Origin: CAYRUZ01 sp964427895
Lineage (GTDB): Bacteria > Patescibacteriota > Gracilibacteria > Peribacterales > Peribacteraceae
NCBI GenBank assembly: GCA_964427895.1
Contig: CAYRUZ010000002.1
Span: 62,001 to 126,000, forward strand
DNA length: 64,000 nucleotides
Reading direction: 5' to 3'
This document shows, one piece after another, positions 1 to 7,161 of this stretch. The notes below the pieces were generated by a model. The model saw only the letters and a program-made list of their open reading frames with translations, was not told the origin of the DNA and searched no databases. Numbering within the stretch: the first letter of the stretch is position 1; the number at the start of each line of letters is the position of its first letter. Both the position numbers and the translations under genes were made by a program.

Positions 1-450
1 GCCGCTGTAGAATTCCGCGCCCAAGCTCGAGGTGTCGCGGATGCTCTCGCGGTATTGGCGCGATCCCTCTGTGAGCAATTGCGACGTGAGGGTTTTCATT
101 CCGCCCGTCATGTTTTTGAGCACCTGCGTGCTCTTTCGCGGTCCGCGCTTCTGGTGCGACGGCGCGAAGTTCACCACGGGGACCGGCTTCGGCATCGTTT
201 TTGGGGCCGGTTGGCAGGCGGCATTGCGCTGCTTGCGCGAAAGTGCCACCTCGGGAACCGTCATGGGGGAGATGTGTGCGGCCGCCGCGTCGACCTCTGC
301 GAGGATGTCGTCATCCGTCATGTCGTCCTCTTCCACGATTTCTTCGTCGACGAACTCTTCCATCGTCTCGACGACATCCGCATCCTCTTCTTCCTCCGTA
401 ATCGTCACGCGCTCGACGGTCGATGCGTCATCGTCCGATCCGGGCAACAT
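1..450 (-). CDS. hypothetical acidic protein, 3' end outside window
   Basis: The reading frame is open from an ATG at 450 down to base 1, giving 150 residues before the window ends. The first ~60 residues are strongly acidic (runs of Glu and Asp, including EEEED and EEDD). A basic and proline-rich segment follows (KTMPKPVP, HQKRGPRK), then a Ser/Thr-rich part. There is no signal peptide or membrane segment in the visible part. A possible -10 (TATACC on the minus strand, 466-471) lies 15 bases upstream. I do not recognise a family. The charge pattern suggests a low-complexity cytoplasmic N-terminus ahead of a domain that lies outside the window. Confidence 0.6.
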   Translation of the reverse strand, partial: MLPGSDDDASTVERVTITEEEEDADVVETMEEFVDEEIVEEDDMTDDDILAEVDAAAAHISPMTVPEVALSRKQRNAACQPAPKTMPKPVPVVNFAPSHQKRGPRKSTQVLKNMTGGMKTLTSQLLTEGSRQYRESIRDTSSLGAEFYSG

Positions 451-619
451 GATGTGTCCGTCGTCGGTATAGGAGGCCCGGCGGTGGTTCTGCGGCTGAG
501 GTATCACGATATTGTAGCAGAGATACTCTTTCTGTGCATGGCAAAAGGAGTTGATGCTACAATGTATCAACAAAAAGTCAATTTATAGCTGCATGAAGCG
601 ATTTCCGCGCATTTTGACC

Positions 620-1726
620 TTATGCGGTCACAGGATGCGTCATAACCCCACCTCCTACCACTTCTTCGCCGCGGTAGAGGACCAGGGATTGCCCTTCGGC
701 TTGCGGGCCGACGGGCGAGGAAAACGTGAACACGCCGGTATCACCCGTAAAAGAAAGGGTGCCTTCTTTGCGGTCGGACAATGAACGCAGGCGGCAGGAG
801 AAGGGTTCGTGTTCCGTGTTCTGCGGCCGCCACGACACCCATGTCAGTTGTTCCAGTGCGATGCGCGAGACGAGCTCCGTCCCTTCATCGGCGACCACGA
901 GTCGGTTGGCATCTCCGTCTTTCGACACGACTTCGAGTGGAACGCGCAGTCCGCCGATGCCCAAACCGCGTTTCTGTCCGACGGTGTACATGGCCAACCC
1001 GGCATGCCGCCCGACCACGGTTCCGTCGCGCCGCACCACGTCTCCCGGTTCGAGTGTTTCGGCCAAATAGCGCTTGAGGAATTCCTTCGGCGTCTTCTCC
1101 GGGAAGAAGCACAAGTCCTGGCTCTCCTTATAATGGCGGTCGAAGGGCACGCCGTAGTGCTCCGCGAGGCGGTACACTTCTTGCTTCAGCATTGTTCCAA
1201 GCGGGAAGAGTACGCGAGAGAGCTGCGATTGCGTGAGCCCGTACAAGTAGTAGCTCTGGTCCTTTTGCGAGTCGACTGCCTCGAGGAGGAGATGACGGGT
1301 CTGTCCGTCATTGAGGCGTTCCACGGCGGTCCGCGCATAATGCCCCGTCGCCATGGCATCGCAGCCGAATTCGTCCGCGATGCGCAGGAGATGGCCGAAT
1401 TTGATCGTGCGGTTGCAGCGTATGCACGGATTGGGAGTCCGTCCGGCGCGGTATCCCTCAAGGAAGGGGTCCACGACTTCCTGTTTGAACTCCTTTTCCA
1501 GATCGACGATGTGCAGCGGAATGCCGAGCGTTTTCGCGACGGATGCCGTGCGTGCGGCCGTTTGCGCATTGCAGCATTTGCTTGGCAAAACCTGCGCCAT
1601 GGCCGGCGCTAGCGGGTCGTTCCACAGGGTGAAACGGACGCCGACGAGCTCATGTCCTTGTTCGGCCAGCAGGTGCGCTGTGACCGAAGAGTCGATGCCG
1701 CCGGAGAGCGCGACGAGGATGCGCAT
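620..1726 (-). CDS. mnmA: tRNA-specific 2-thiouridylase MnmA
   Basis: MnmA uses ATP and a relayed sulfur to convert U34 to 2-thiouridine in the tRNAs for Lys, Glu and Gln. The protein opens with the PP-loop SGGIDSS (residues 8-14). It has the TPNPCIRCN motif holding the first catalytic Cys, the KDQSYYLYGL tRNA-contact segment, and SQDLCFF holding the second Cys. At 368 residues it is the usual family length. The start at 1726 was chosen because the family begins 'MRILVALSGG'; the frame stays open to 1858 but the extra residues are not conserved and would overlap the divergent gene. Transcription is divergent from the DUF5671 gene at 1812. No sulfur-relay gene lies nearby. Confidence 0.95.
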   Translation of the reverse strand: MRILVALSGGIDSSVTAHLLAEQGHELVGVRFTLWNDPLAPAMAQVLPSKCCNAQTAARTASVAKTLGIPLHIVDLEKEFKQEVVDPFLEGYRAGRTPNPCIRCNRTIKFGHLLRIADEFGCDAMATGHYARTAVERLNDGQTRHLLLEAVDSQKDQSYYLYGLTQSQLSRVLFPLGTMLKQEVYRLAEHYGVPFDRHYKESQDLCFFPEKTPKEFLKRYLAETLEPGDVVRRDGTVVGRHAGLAMYTVGQKRGLGIGGLRVPLEVVSKDGDANRLVVADEGTELVSRIALEQLTWVSWRPQNTEHEPFSCRLRSLSDRKEGTLSFTGDTGVFTFSSPVGPQAEGQSLVLYRGEEVVGGGVMTHPVTA

Positions 1727-1811
1727 GGGGAAGCAGTCTAAAGGGCGCTTTTGGCCCAAGTAAAGCAACTTTCCCTCGACCCGGGATGGTCCCAGGGGTA
1801 GGCTTCGGTCG

Positions 1812-2435
1812 ATGGCTTCCCTGCAATCGTTCATCACCCACGCGCGCGACAAAGGCATGGATCACTCCACGATCCGTATGATCCTCCTTTCCGCGGGCTG
1901 GAAAGAGAAAGACGTGGCACAGGCGCTCAGCGCCCAGAGCCTGGAGATGCCCGTGCCCGTCCCCCCGGATATCGGCGGCGCACGCGACGCGTTTTTCCAT
2001 CTTTTGACCTTCGCGTGTCTCTACACCTGCGTGATCAGCCTCTTCATGCTGTTCTTCACGTACATCGACAACGCCCTGCCTGATGCTGCGGTCGATTCGT
2101 ACTTCACCGACGATTTCTCCGGGGTCCGCTGGTCTCTCGCCGCCCTGATCGTGTCGTATCCGTTGTTCTTCTTCCTGTCGCGCAAGATGCTGCAGGAAAT
2201 GCGCACGCATCCCGAGAAGGCTTGGAGCGGCGTGCGACGCTGGCTGACCTACCTCACGCTGTTCATCGCAGCGCTCGTCATGCTCGGCGACGGCATCACC
2301 CTGCTGTACAACCTGCTGCAGGGCGAGCTGTCCCTGCGCTTCATCCTTAAGGTTCTCGTCGTGCTGCTCCTGAGCGGCTGCACCTTCACGTACTACTTCC
2401 TCGCACTGCGAACCGATTCACCACAGCCCGCATGA
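1812..2435 (+). CDS. DUF5671-type membrane protein
   Basis: This is a 207-residue protein with a soluble N-terminal ~35 residues (LQSFITHARDKGM...LLSAGW) that looks like the short helical segment seen at the start of DUF5671 proteins. Four hydrophobic segments follow, at about residues 60-80, 105-120, 145-165 and 180-200. DUF5671 proteins are frequent in Patescibacteria and have no known function. Its stop overlaps the start of the next gene (ATGA at 2432-2435), so the two are translationally coupled and form a short operon running into prfA. A weak -10 (TAGGCT) ends seven bases before the ATG. Confidence 0.7.
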   Translation: MASLQSFITHARDKGMDHSTIRMILLSAGWKEKDVAQALSAQSLEMPVPVPPDIGGARDAFFHLLTFACLYTCVISLFMLFFTYIDNALPDAAVDSYFTDDFSGVRWSLAALIVSYPLFFFLSRKMLQEMRTHPEKAWSGVRRWLTYLTLFIAALVMLGDGITLLYNLLQGELSLRFILKVLVVLLLSGCTFTYYFLALRTDSPQPA

Positions 2436-2881
2436 ATTCCTCGCTGCATCGCACTTTCGGCATCATTTCCGCGGCAATCGTCCTCGTGGCCGTCGTTTGG
2501 GGGTTCGTACTGGCCGGCGGTCCCGCCAGCGAGCGATTGCGGCGCTTCGACGAGCGCAAGCTGCAGGATCTGCGGACTATGTCGAACACGATCAATACGA
2601 TCGTCTACGACGGATACGCCATGGAACCGTCCAAGGAAAAGGGCGTTCCGCGCGCTTTGCCGAAGACCATCGATGAGATCGCCAAAAACTCCACGTACGA
2701 GAAAATCACGGGTATCGACCCGCAAAACGGCGAGCCGTACGAGTACGTGGTGACCGGCAAAACGACCTACGAGCTCTGTGCCGGATTCAACCTGAATCGC
2801 GACCAAAACTACGACGTGTTCTGGAACCACCCGGAGGGCCGGTACTGCTACAAGCTCGACGTGCTCAAGCCCAACCGTTAG
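2432..2881 (+). CDS. hypothetical single-TM exported protein
   Basis: This 149-residue protein has an N-terminal hydrophobic segment (residues 9-28, IISAAIVLVAVVWGFVLAGG) followed by an exported domain. That domain contains PKTIDEIAKNSTYEKITGIDPQNGEPYEYVV, which resembles the C-terminal part of pseudopilin-like proteins, but it lacks the pilin GFTLxE motif. Two Cys residues (CAGF, RYCYKLD) could pair. It overlaps the DUF5671 gene by four bases and ends nine bases before prfA. Its place beside a DUF5671 protein suggests a two-subunit membrane unit; that is inference from context only. Confidence 0.65.
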   Translation: MNSSLHRTFGIISAAIVLVAVVWGFVLAGGPASERLRRFDERKLQDLRTMSNTINTIVYDGYAMEPSKEKGVPRALPKTIDEIAKNSTYEKITGIDPQNGEPYEYVVTGKTTYELCAGFNLNRDQNYDVFWNHPEGRYCYKLDVLKPNR

Positions 2882-2889
2882 GGGAGACC

Positions 2890-3948
2890 ATGATCGAGAA
2901 GTTGCGCCAACTACGTGCGACGTACGATGCGCTGCAATCGCAGATGCAGGATCCTGCCGTGTTCGGCGATCCCACGCAGCTGAAAAAGATCGGCAAGGAC
3001 ATCGCCCGGCTAGAGCCGTTCCTGCCGCTGTTTCGCGAATACGAGAGTGCCTTGGCGGCGATCGATGCCGAGCGCGAATTGGGTGAGGACCCCGAGCTGG
3101 GTGAAGCGGCCAAAGCCGAAGCGGACGTGGCTCGCCTGCGGTTGCCGGAGCTGGAAAAGGATCTGCAAAAATTCCTCGTACCGCCCGACCCCAACGACGA
3201 TCGCGACGTCATGCTCGAAGTGCGCGCGGGCGCCGGCGGCAACGAAGCGGCGCTATTCGCCGCGGAATTGCTGCGCATGTACATCCGGTACGCCGAGAAC
3301 TGCGGATGGACGACCGAAATGGTCGATACGTCGCTGACGGACGGCGGGGGACTGAAGGAAGCGTCGGTGCGCATCGTCGGTGACGGCGTGTACGGCAAAT
3401 TGAAGTTCGAGTCCGGCGTGCACCGCGTGCAGCGCATACCGGAAACGGAAAACAAAGGGCGGGTGCACACGTCGACTGCCACGGTCGCCATCCTTCCCGA
3501 AGCGGAAGAGCAGGACGTCGTCATCAAGAACGAAGATCTCCGCATCGATACGTATCGGGCAGGTGGCGCCGGTGGCCAGCATGTGAACAAGACCGAGAGC
3601 GCGGTGCGCATCACGCACATCCCGACGGGCACCGTCGTCGCGTGTCAGACGGAGCGCAGTCAGGTGAAGAACAAAATGCTGGCGATGAGTTTGCTGCGCA
3701 GCCGCATCTACGCCGCCGAGCAGGAAAGAAAGGCGAAGGAACAATCGTCGGCTCGCAGCGCGCAGGTTGGAAGCGGCGAGCGCAGCGATAGGATCCGGAC
3801 GTGCAACTTCCCCCAGGACCGCCTTACCGATCACCGAGCGGGGGAAAGCTTTCACAACCTTCCGTCCATCATGGAAGGCAACATCGGCGACATCGTCGAC
3901 GCGCTGCGGAAATGGGATTGGGAAATGCGCAGTTCGGCAAATTCTTAA
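2890..3948 (+). CDS. prfA: peptide chain release factor 1
   Basis: RF1 recognises UAA and UAG and triggers peptide release at the ribosome. The 352-residue length is normal. The peptidyl-hydrolysis motif GGQ is present (AGGAGGQHVNKTESAVR), and the stop-codon recognition tripeptide PxT appears as PET in HRVQRIPETENKGRVHTS. The N-terminal coiled-coil region is rich in Glu and Leu. A Shine-Dalgarno-like GGGGAG lies just upstream of the ATG. prmC, the methyltransferase that modifies the GGQ glutamine and often follows prfA, is not adjacent here; the next gene is folD on the other strand. Confidence 0.96.
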   Translation: MIEKLRQLRATYDALQSQMQDPAVFGDPTQLKKIGKDIARLEPFLPLFREYESALAAIDAERELGEDPELGEAAKAEADVARLRLPELEKDLQKFLVPPDPNDDRDVMLEVRAGAGGNEAALFAAELLRMYIRYAENCGWTTEMVDTSLTDGGGLKEASVRIVGDGVYGKLKFESGVHRVQRIPETENKGRVHTSTATVAILPEAEEQDVVIKNEDLRIDTYRAGGAGGQHVNKTESAVRITHIPTGTVVACQTERSQVKNKMLAMSLLRSRIYAAEQERKAKEQSSARSAQVGSGERSDRIRTCNFPQDRLTDHRAGESFHNLPSIMEGNIGDIVDALRKWDWEMRSSANS

Positions 3949-3977
3949 TAATTGGTTCAGCCCTGCATTAAGCCAAA

Positions 3978-4829
3978 TTATTGACGTGCTTCCATTTGCC
4001 TTCTTTTTGCCCGCACGCAGTTGCGCAACAAGCTGGCGACGGTCATCGGTCCGACTCCGCCCGGAACCGGCGTGATAGCCGATGCAACCTCGCGCACGTC
4101 AGCCGAGCAGTCTCCAACGATGCCCTCGTCGCTGCGCGTCATGCCTATGTCGATGACGACCGCGCCTTCTTTGATCATGTCTTTGGAGATGAGGTCTTTT
4201 TGTCCGACCGCGGAGAAGAGGATGTCGGCGTGGCGAGTGAAGCCCGCGATGTGCGGCGTTTTGCTGTGGCAGACCGTCACCGTCGCGTCGCGGTTGAGCA
4301 GCATCATCGCAAGCGGTTTGCCGACGATGTTGCTTCGTCCCACGACAACGCACTGCTTGCCCGCGACCGAAATGCCGTAGTGCTCAAGCAACAGCATGAT
4401 GCCCGCGGGTGTCGCTGGGGGCAGATGTTCGAATTCCGTGGAGAGCATCATTTTGCCCAGGTTGTACGCCGTGAAGCCATCGACGTCTTTCATGGGATCG
4501 ATGCGCTTGGTCAGCTGCGGCTGTACCTTCCATAACGCGTCGGGCAGGGGCAGCTGCAGGATCATGCCGCTCACGTCCGTGTCGGCGTTAAGCGCGTCGA
4601 TCTGCGCAGCAACTTCCTCGGCGGCGGTGTCCGCAGCGAGATGCACGTGGCGGTGGCGCATGCCGATGCGCTGCGCGCTTTCCATTTTCTTGCGTATGTA
4701 GCTGTCGCTGGCGGGGTCGTTTCCCACTTGAATGATGACGAGCTGCGGGTCAAGCGCGGCGACGTCCTGTTTGAGCGAATCAAGCAACGCTTCTGCTGGC
4801 TCCTTGCCGGTGAGCGATCGTGCGGACAT
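3978..4829 (-). CDS. folD: bifunctional methylenetetrahydrofolate dehydrogenase/cyclohydrolase FolD
   Basis: FolD interconverts 5,10-methylene-THF, 5,10-methenyl-THF and 10-formyl-THF with NADP. The protein has 283 residues. The catalytic YxxxK pair is Y44/K48, LQLPLP is at 91-96, KDVDGF at 114-119, the dinucleotide-binding GRSNIVGKP at 164-172, and the signature PGGVGPMT at 256-263. A -10 box (TACAAT, plus-strand 4836-4841) stands exactly six bases before the ATG with no Shine-Dalgarno, so the mRNA is probably leaderless and made from its own promoter despite the close upstream gene. Confidence 0.95.
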   Translation of the reverse strand: MSARSLTGKEPAEALLDSLKQDVAALDPQLVIIQVGNDPASDSYIRKKMESAQRIGMRHRHVHLAADTAAEEVAAQIDALNADTDVSGMILQLPLPDALWKVQPQLTKRIDPMKDVDGFTAYNLGKMMLSTEFEHLPPATPAGIMLLLEHYGISVAGKQCVVVGRSNIVGKPLAMMLLNRDATVTVCHSKTPHIAGFTRHADILFSAVGQKDLISKDMIKEGAVVIDIGMTRSDEGIVGDCSADVREVASAITPVPGGVGPMTVASLLRNCVRAKRRQMEARQ

Positions 4830-4835
4830 GATCGG

Positions 4836-4841
4836 ATTGTA
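4836..4841 (-). promoter_or_regulatory. -10 element of folD, leaderless
   Basis: TACAAT on the minus strand, then six bases, then ATG at 4829. With normal -10 to +1 spacing the first transcribed base is the A of ATG. Confidence 0.6.
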
Positions 4842-4861
4842 GAGAATATCCGTCCGGCTTC

Positions 4862-6067
4862 CTATTTCTTCCCGTTGCCGTTAACCGGCAACGCGTTGAC
4901 CCGGTAGCCAGAGACTTCGCGCATTTGTCGCATACCGCGGGAGCACTTGATCAAATGTTCGGCCGTTATGCAGGGTTCCTTGTCGTTTTCGACGAGCGCC
5001 CACACCTGTGCGGACCTCAGCACCGCTTCGAGCTCGCGGACGTTTTCCGGGAAGGGATAGGTCATCAACAGGTCCATAGCGCCATCCGTGAGCTCCGTAT
5101 TCGGTTGAAGCTTGCGGACGAAGTGCGCGATGAGCACCGGCTTGTCCGCGCGTTCGCGCAGAGGCTTGAGATTGATGGGGAACGCGCTTGCCAGACGGGC
5201 GTGCATGTCCGTGCGCATGCGACCGCTGTCGCGCTCTTCATCGATGTTCTTCGCGGTCGCGAAAATAATGTGCGCCTTCACGTCGATTTCTTCCGTGCTG
5301 CCCACGCGCTGGTAGCGTCGCTCCTGCAAGACGCGCAACATGGTGGCTTGCACCTTCGCATCCATGTCGCCGACTTCGTCGAGGAACAGCACGCCGTTTT
5401 CCGCGGCTCCGAAAAATCCCTTTGTGTCACGATCCGCATTTGTGAAAGAGCCCTTCTTGTGGCCAAAAAGGAGAGCTGAGGAAAGATCGCCTGTAAGCCC
5501 AGCCGTGTTCACAGCCACGAAGGGCTGATCAGGCCGCGCAGCCTTCGCTACGGCGCGCGCGATCAACTCTTTTCCCGTCCCTGATTCGCCGTTGACCATT
5601 ACCGGCAATCCCATCTGCCCGACTCGCTGGATGGCTGACCAGTTTTCGTGCATCGATGCGATGCCGTAGCACAGCTCTCGACCGTCTCCGAGTTCGCGCG
5701 TAACAATCTGCTTGATCGGATCGCTCGCGAGCAAATCCTGCACGAGATCGTCTCGCCCTATTTTGCTTGCGCGAACAATGTCGATCATTCTGTCGGCAAT
5801 GCCGTCGAGAATGACGGCGATCGTTTTTTTGTCATTGGCGCCGGGGTGGCGGGCGTTGACCTCCGGAGCGATGAAACGCTTCATCGATTCCAGGTCGAAC
5901 ACTTCCACTTTGCTTCCCGACGCGATGAGATTGGCGGCACCCAGGATCTGGAAAATCGCGACCCGCACCGTACCGCTTGCGCGCGGCAGCAGAGATTGGA
6001 CTTCGCGTTGTATATGAAAAATCTCCGCCTCGATGCCTTGCCGAACAACGGCGCTCAGATTCGCCAC
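4862..6067 (-). CDS. AAA+ ATPase of the sigma54-activator family, atypical
   Basis: This 401-residue protein has an unrecognised N-terminal domain (1-135) and then a sigma54-interaction-type AAA+ core. The core shows Walker A GESGTGKE (160-167), Walker B VLFLDE (226-231), an arginine-finger segment RTDMHARL (285-292) and a sensor-II helix NVRELEAVLRSA (342-353), so ATP hydrolysis should be intact. The loop that contacts sigma54, GAFTGA in activators, is GSFTNA here (206-211). The 30 residues after the core contain no Fis-type helix-turn-helix. The start is a GTG at 6067 with -10 TAGATT six bases upstream. It lies between tmk and folD on the same strand. Classical enhancer-binding activity is doubtful. 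Confidence 0.8.
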   Translation of the reverse strand: MANLSAVVRQGIEAEIFHIQREVQSLLPRASGTVRVAIFQILGAANLIASGSKVEVFDLESMKRFIAPEVNARHPGANDKKTIAVILDGIADRMIDIVRASKIGRDDLVQDLLASDPIKQIVTRELGDGRELCYGIASMHENWSAIQRVGQMGLPVMVNGESGTGKELIARAVAKAARPDQPFVAVNTAGLTGDLSSALLFGHKKGSFTNADRDTKGFFGAAENGVLFLDEVGDMDAKVQATMLRVLQERRYQRVGSTEEIDVKAHIIFATAKNIDEERDSGRMRTDMHARLASAFPINLKPLRERADKPVLIAHFVRKLQPNTELTDGAMDLLMTYPFPENVRELEAVLRSAQVWALVENDKEPCITAEHLIKCSRGMRQMREVSGYRVNALPVNGNGKK

Positions 6068-6073
6068 CGGCGC

Positions 6074-6079
6074 AATCTA
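6074..6079 (-). promoter_or_regulatory. -10 element of the AAA+ ATPase gene, leaderless
   Basis: TAGATT on the minus strand, six bases, then the GTG start at 6067. This spacing favours GTG at 6067 as the true start. Confidence 0.5.
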
Positions 6080-6102
6080 ACCTTCTTCCATGCAATGTCA
6101 AC

Positions 6103-6684
6103 TCAGCGCGATGCAGCCAAGATCTCCGCCGCGACGACCTCAACGGAAGGGGCGGAATCGATGACGCGGATGGTCGGATCCTTGGCGGCAATGGAGCGGT
6201 ATCCGGCATGCACCAATTCCTGCAGCTCGCGGCGTTCAAAGGCATCGGTCGTTCCCCTGGCAGCCATGCGTTCGAGGCATATGTCCAATGAGGGGAGCAG
6301 GAAAAGATGATGCGTAGGTTGTATAAAATATTTATTCACATCGTACAGCCAGTCCGGGTTGACGCCGAATGCGCCGCCGTAGGCTACGGTTGAGGCGCTA
6401 TAACGGTCCGAAACGACGGTCTCCCCGCGTGCCAATGCAGGTTGCACCACTTCGTGAAGGTGCGTGGCGCGATCCGCGCAAAACATGAGCTGAATCGCAG
6501 AGGGCGGCAGAGATAAGCCATCCCGCAGTTGCTGCCTGATCCATTTCCCGAGCGGGCCGTCGGTAGGTTCTGCGGTCAAACACACGGTCTCGCCGGCCTT
6601 TCGCAGGGCATCGGCAAGAAGTGCGGCGTGCGTCGTCGTACCGCTTCCATCCGGGCCGTCGAGGACGATGAATCGACCGGTCAT
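6103..6684 (-). CDS. tmk: thymidylate kinase
   Basis: TMK phosphorylates dTMP to dTDP. The protein has 193 residues. The start at 6684 is set by the family N-terminus (MTGRFIVLDGPDGSG) and by a good Shine-Dalgarno (GGGAGAGG) just upstream. The P-loop reads GPDGSGTTT at 10-18: the lysine expected at position 16 is threonine. The DRY motif (SDRYSAST) and the nucleotide-binding C-terminal part are otherwise normal. The gene is divergent from the membrane protein at 6736, and the AAA+ ATPase and folD follow it on the same strand. Confidence 0.88.
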   Translation of the reverse strand: MTGRFIVLDGPDGSGTTTHAALLADALRKAGETVCLTAEPTDGPLGKWIRQQLRDGLSLPPSAIQLMFCADRATHLHEVVQPALARGETVVSDRYSASTVAYGGAFGVNPDWLYDVNKYFIQPTHHLFLLPSLDICLERMAARGTTDAFERRELQELVHAGYRSIAAKDPTIRVIDSAPSVEVVAAEILAASR

Positions 6685-6711
6685 ATTCCTCTCCCAAGAA
6701 TACCGGTTTTT

Positions 6712-6720
6712 TGCTATAAT
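6712..6720 (+). promoter_or_regulatory. extended -10 promoter for the Clp-like operon
   Basis: TGCTATAAT is a perfect -10 hexamer with the TGn extension. The predicted start of transcription is about nine bases before the ATG at 6736. Confidence 0.65.
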
Positions 6721-6735
6721 AAAACGATAAAACAC

Positions 6736-7161
6736 ATGGACACCGCACTCACGATCCCAACGGCTCAAGCGCGTCCCGTTTCCGGTCCCGCAGCGCTGAT
6801 TCATTGGTACTTTTTCGAGGCACCAAAGGGCGCCACGAAACGGTACCTCCAAACCGCCGAAGCGATCTTCGAAATCTTTTCCGTGATGTTCCTGTTCCGC
6901 ACGATGTTCTCACGCTGGAAGGGCATCTCGGAAGCGTATCCAGAAAAGGGATTCAAGCCCGCCGAAATGCTCAGCACGTTGTGTCTTAACCTCACCTCCC
7001 GCTTGATCGGCGCGGCGGTACGCATCGGTGCGATCATCTTCACGCTCATTCTTCAGGGGATGCTCGGCGCGGGATTCGTCGCGTACCAGATCGCATGGGT
7101 GCTTGCTCCGGGCCTGGTGCCGATCCTCATGCTTACGTTGTTCGTCGTGCTCTTCACCTGA
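6736..7161 (+). CDS. small membrane protein upstream of Clp-like ATPase
   Basis: This 141-residue protein has a polar N-terminus and hydrophobic segments at about residues 46-60, 85-105 and 115-140; no family is recognised. The ATG at 6736 was chosen because it follows the extended -10 promoter at 6712-6720; the frame is open further upstream, but that part is antisense to tmk. The stop (TGA at 7159-7161) shares one base with the ATG of the next gene, so the two are translationally coupled. It is probably a membrane partner of the anchored AAA+ protein; that is inference from the coupling. Confidence 0.7.
   Translation: MDTALTIPTAQARPVSGPAALIHWYFFEAPKGATKRYLQTAEAIFEIFSVMFLFRTMFSRWKGISEAYPEKGFKPAEMLSTLCLNLTSRLIGAAVRIGAIIFTLILQGMLGAGFVAYQIAWVLAPGLVPILMLTLFVVLFT

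Noticed and set aside
551..784. Plus-strand frame of 77 codons opposite the end of mnmA
   Set aside because: Despite an extended -10 upstream, the codons are antisense to conserved mnmA sequence; I keep only the promoter as an observation.
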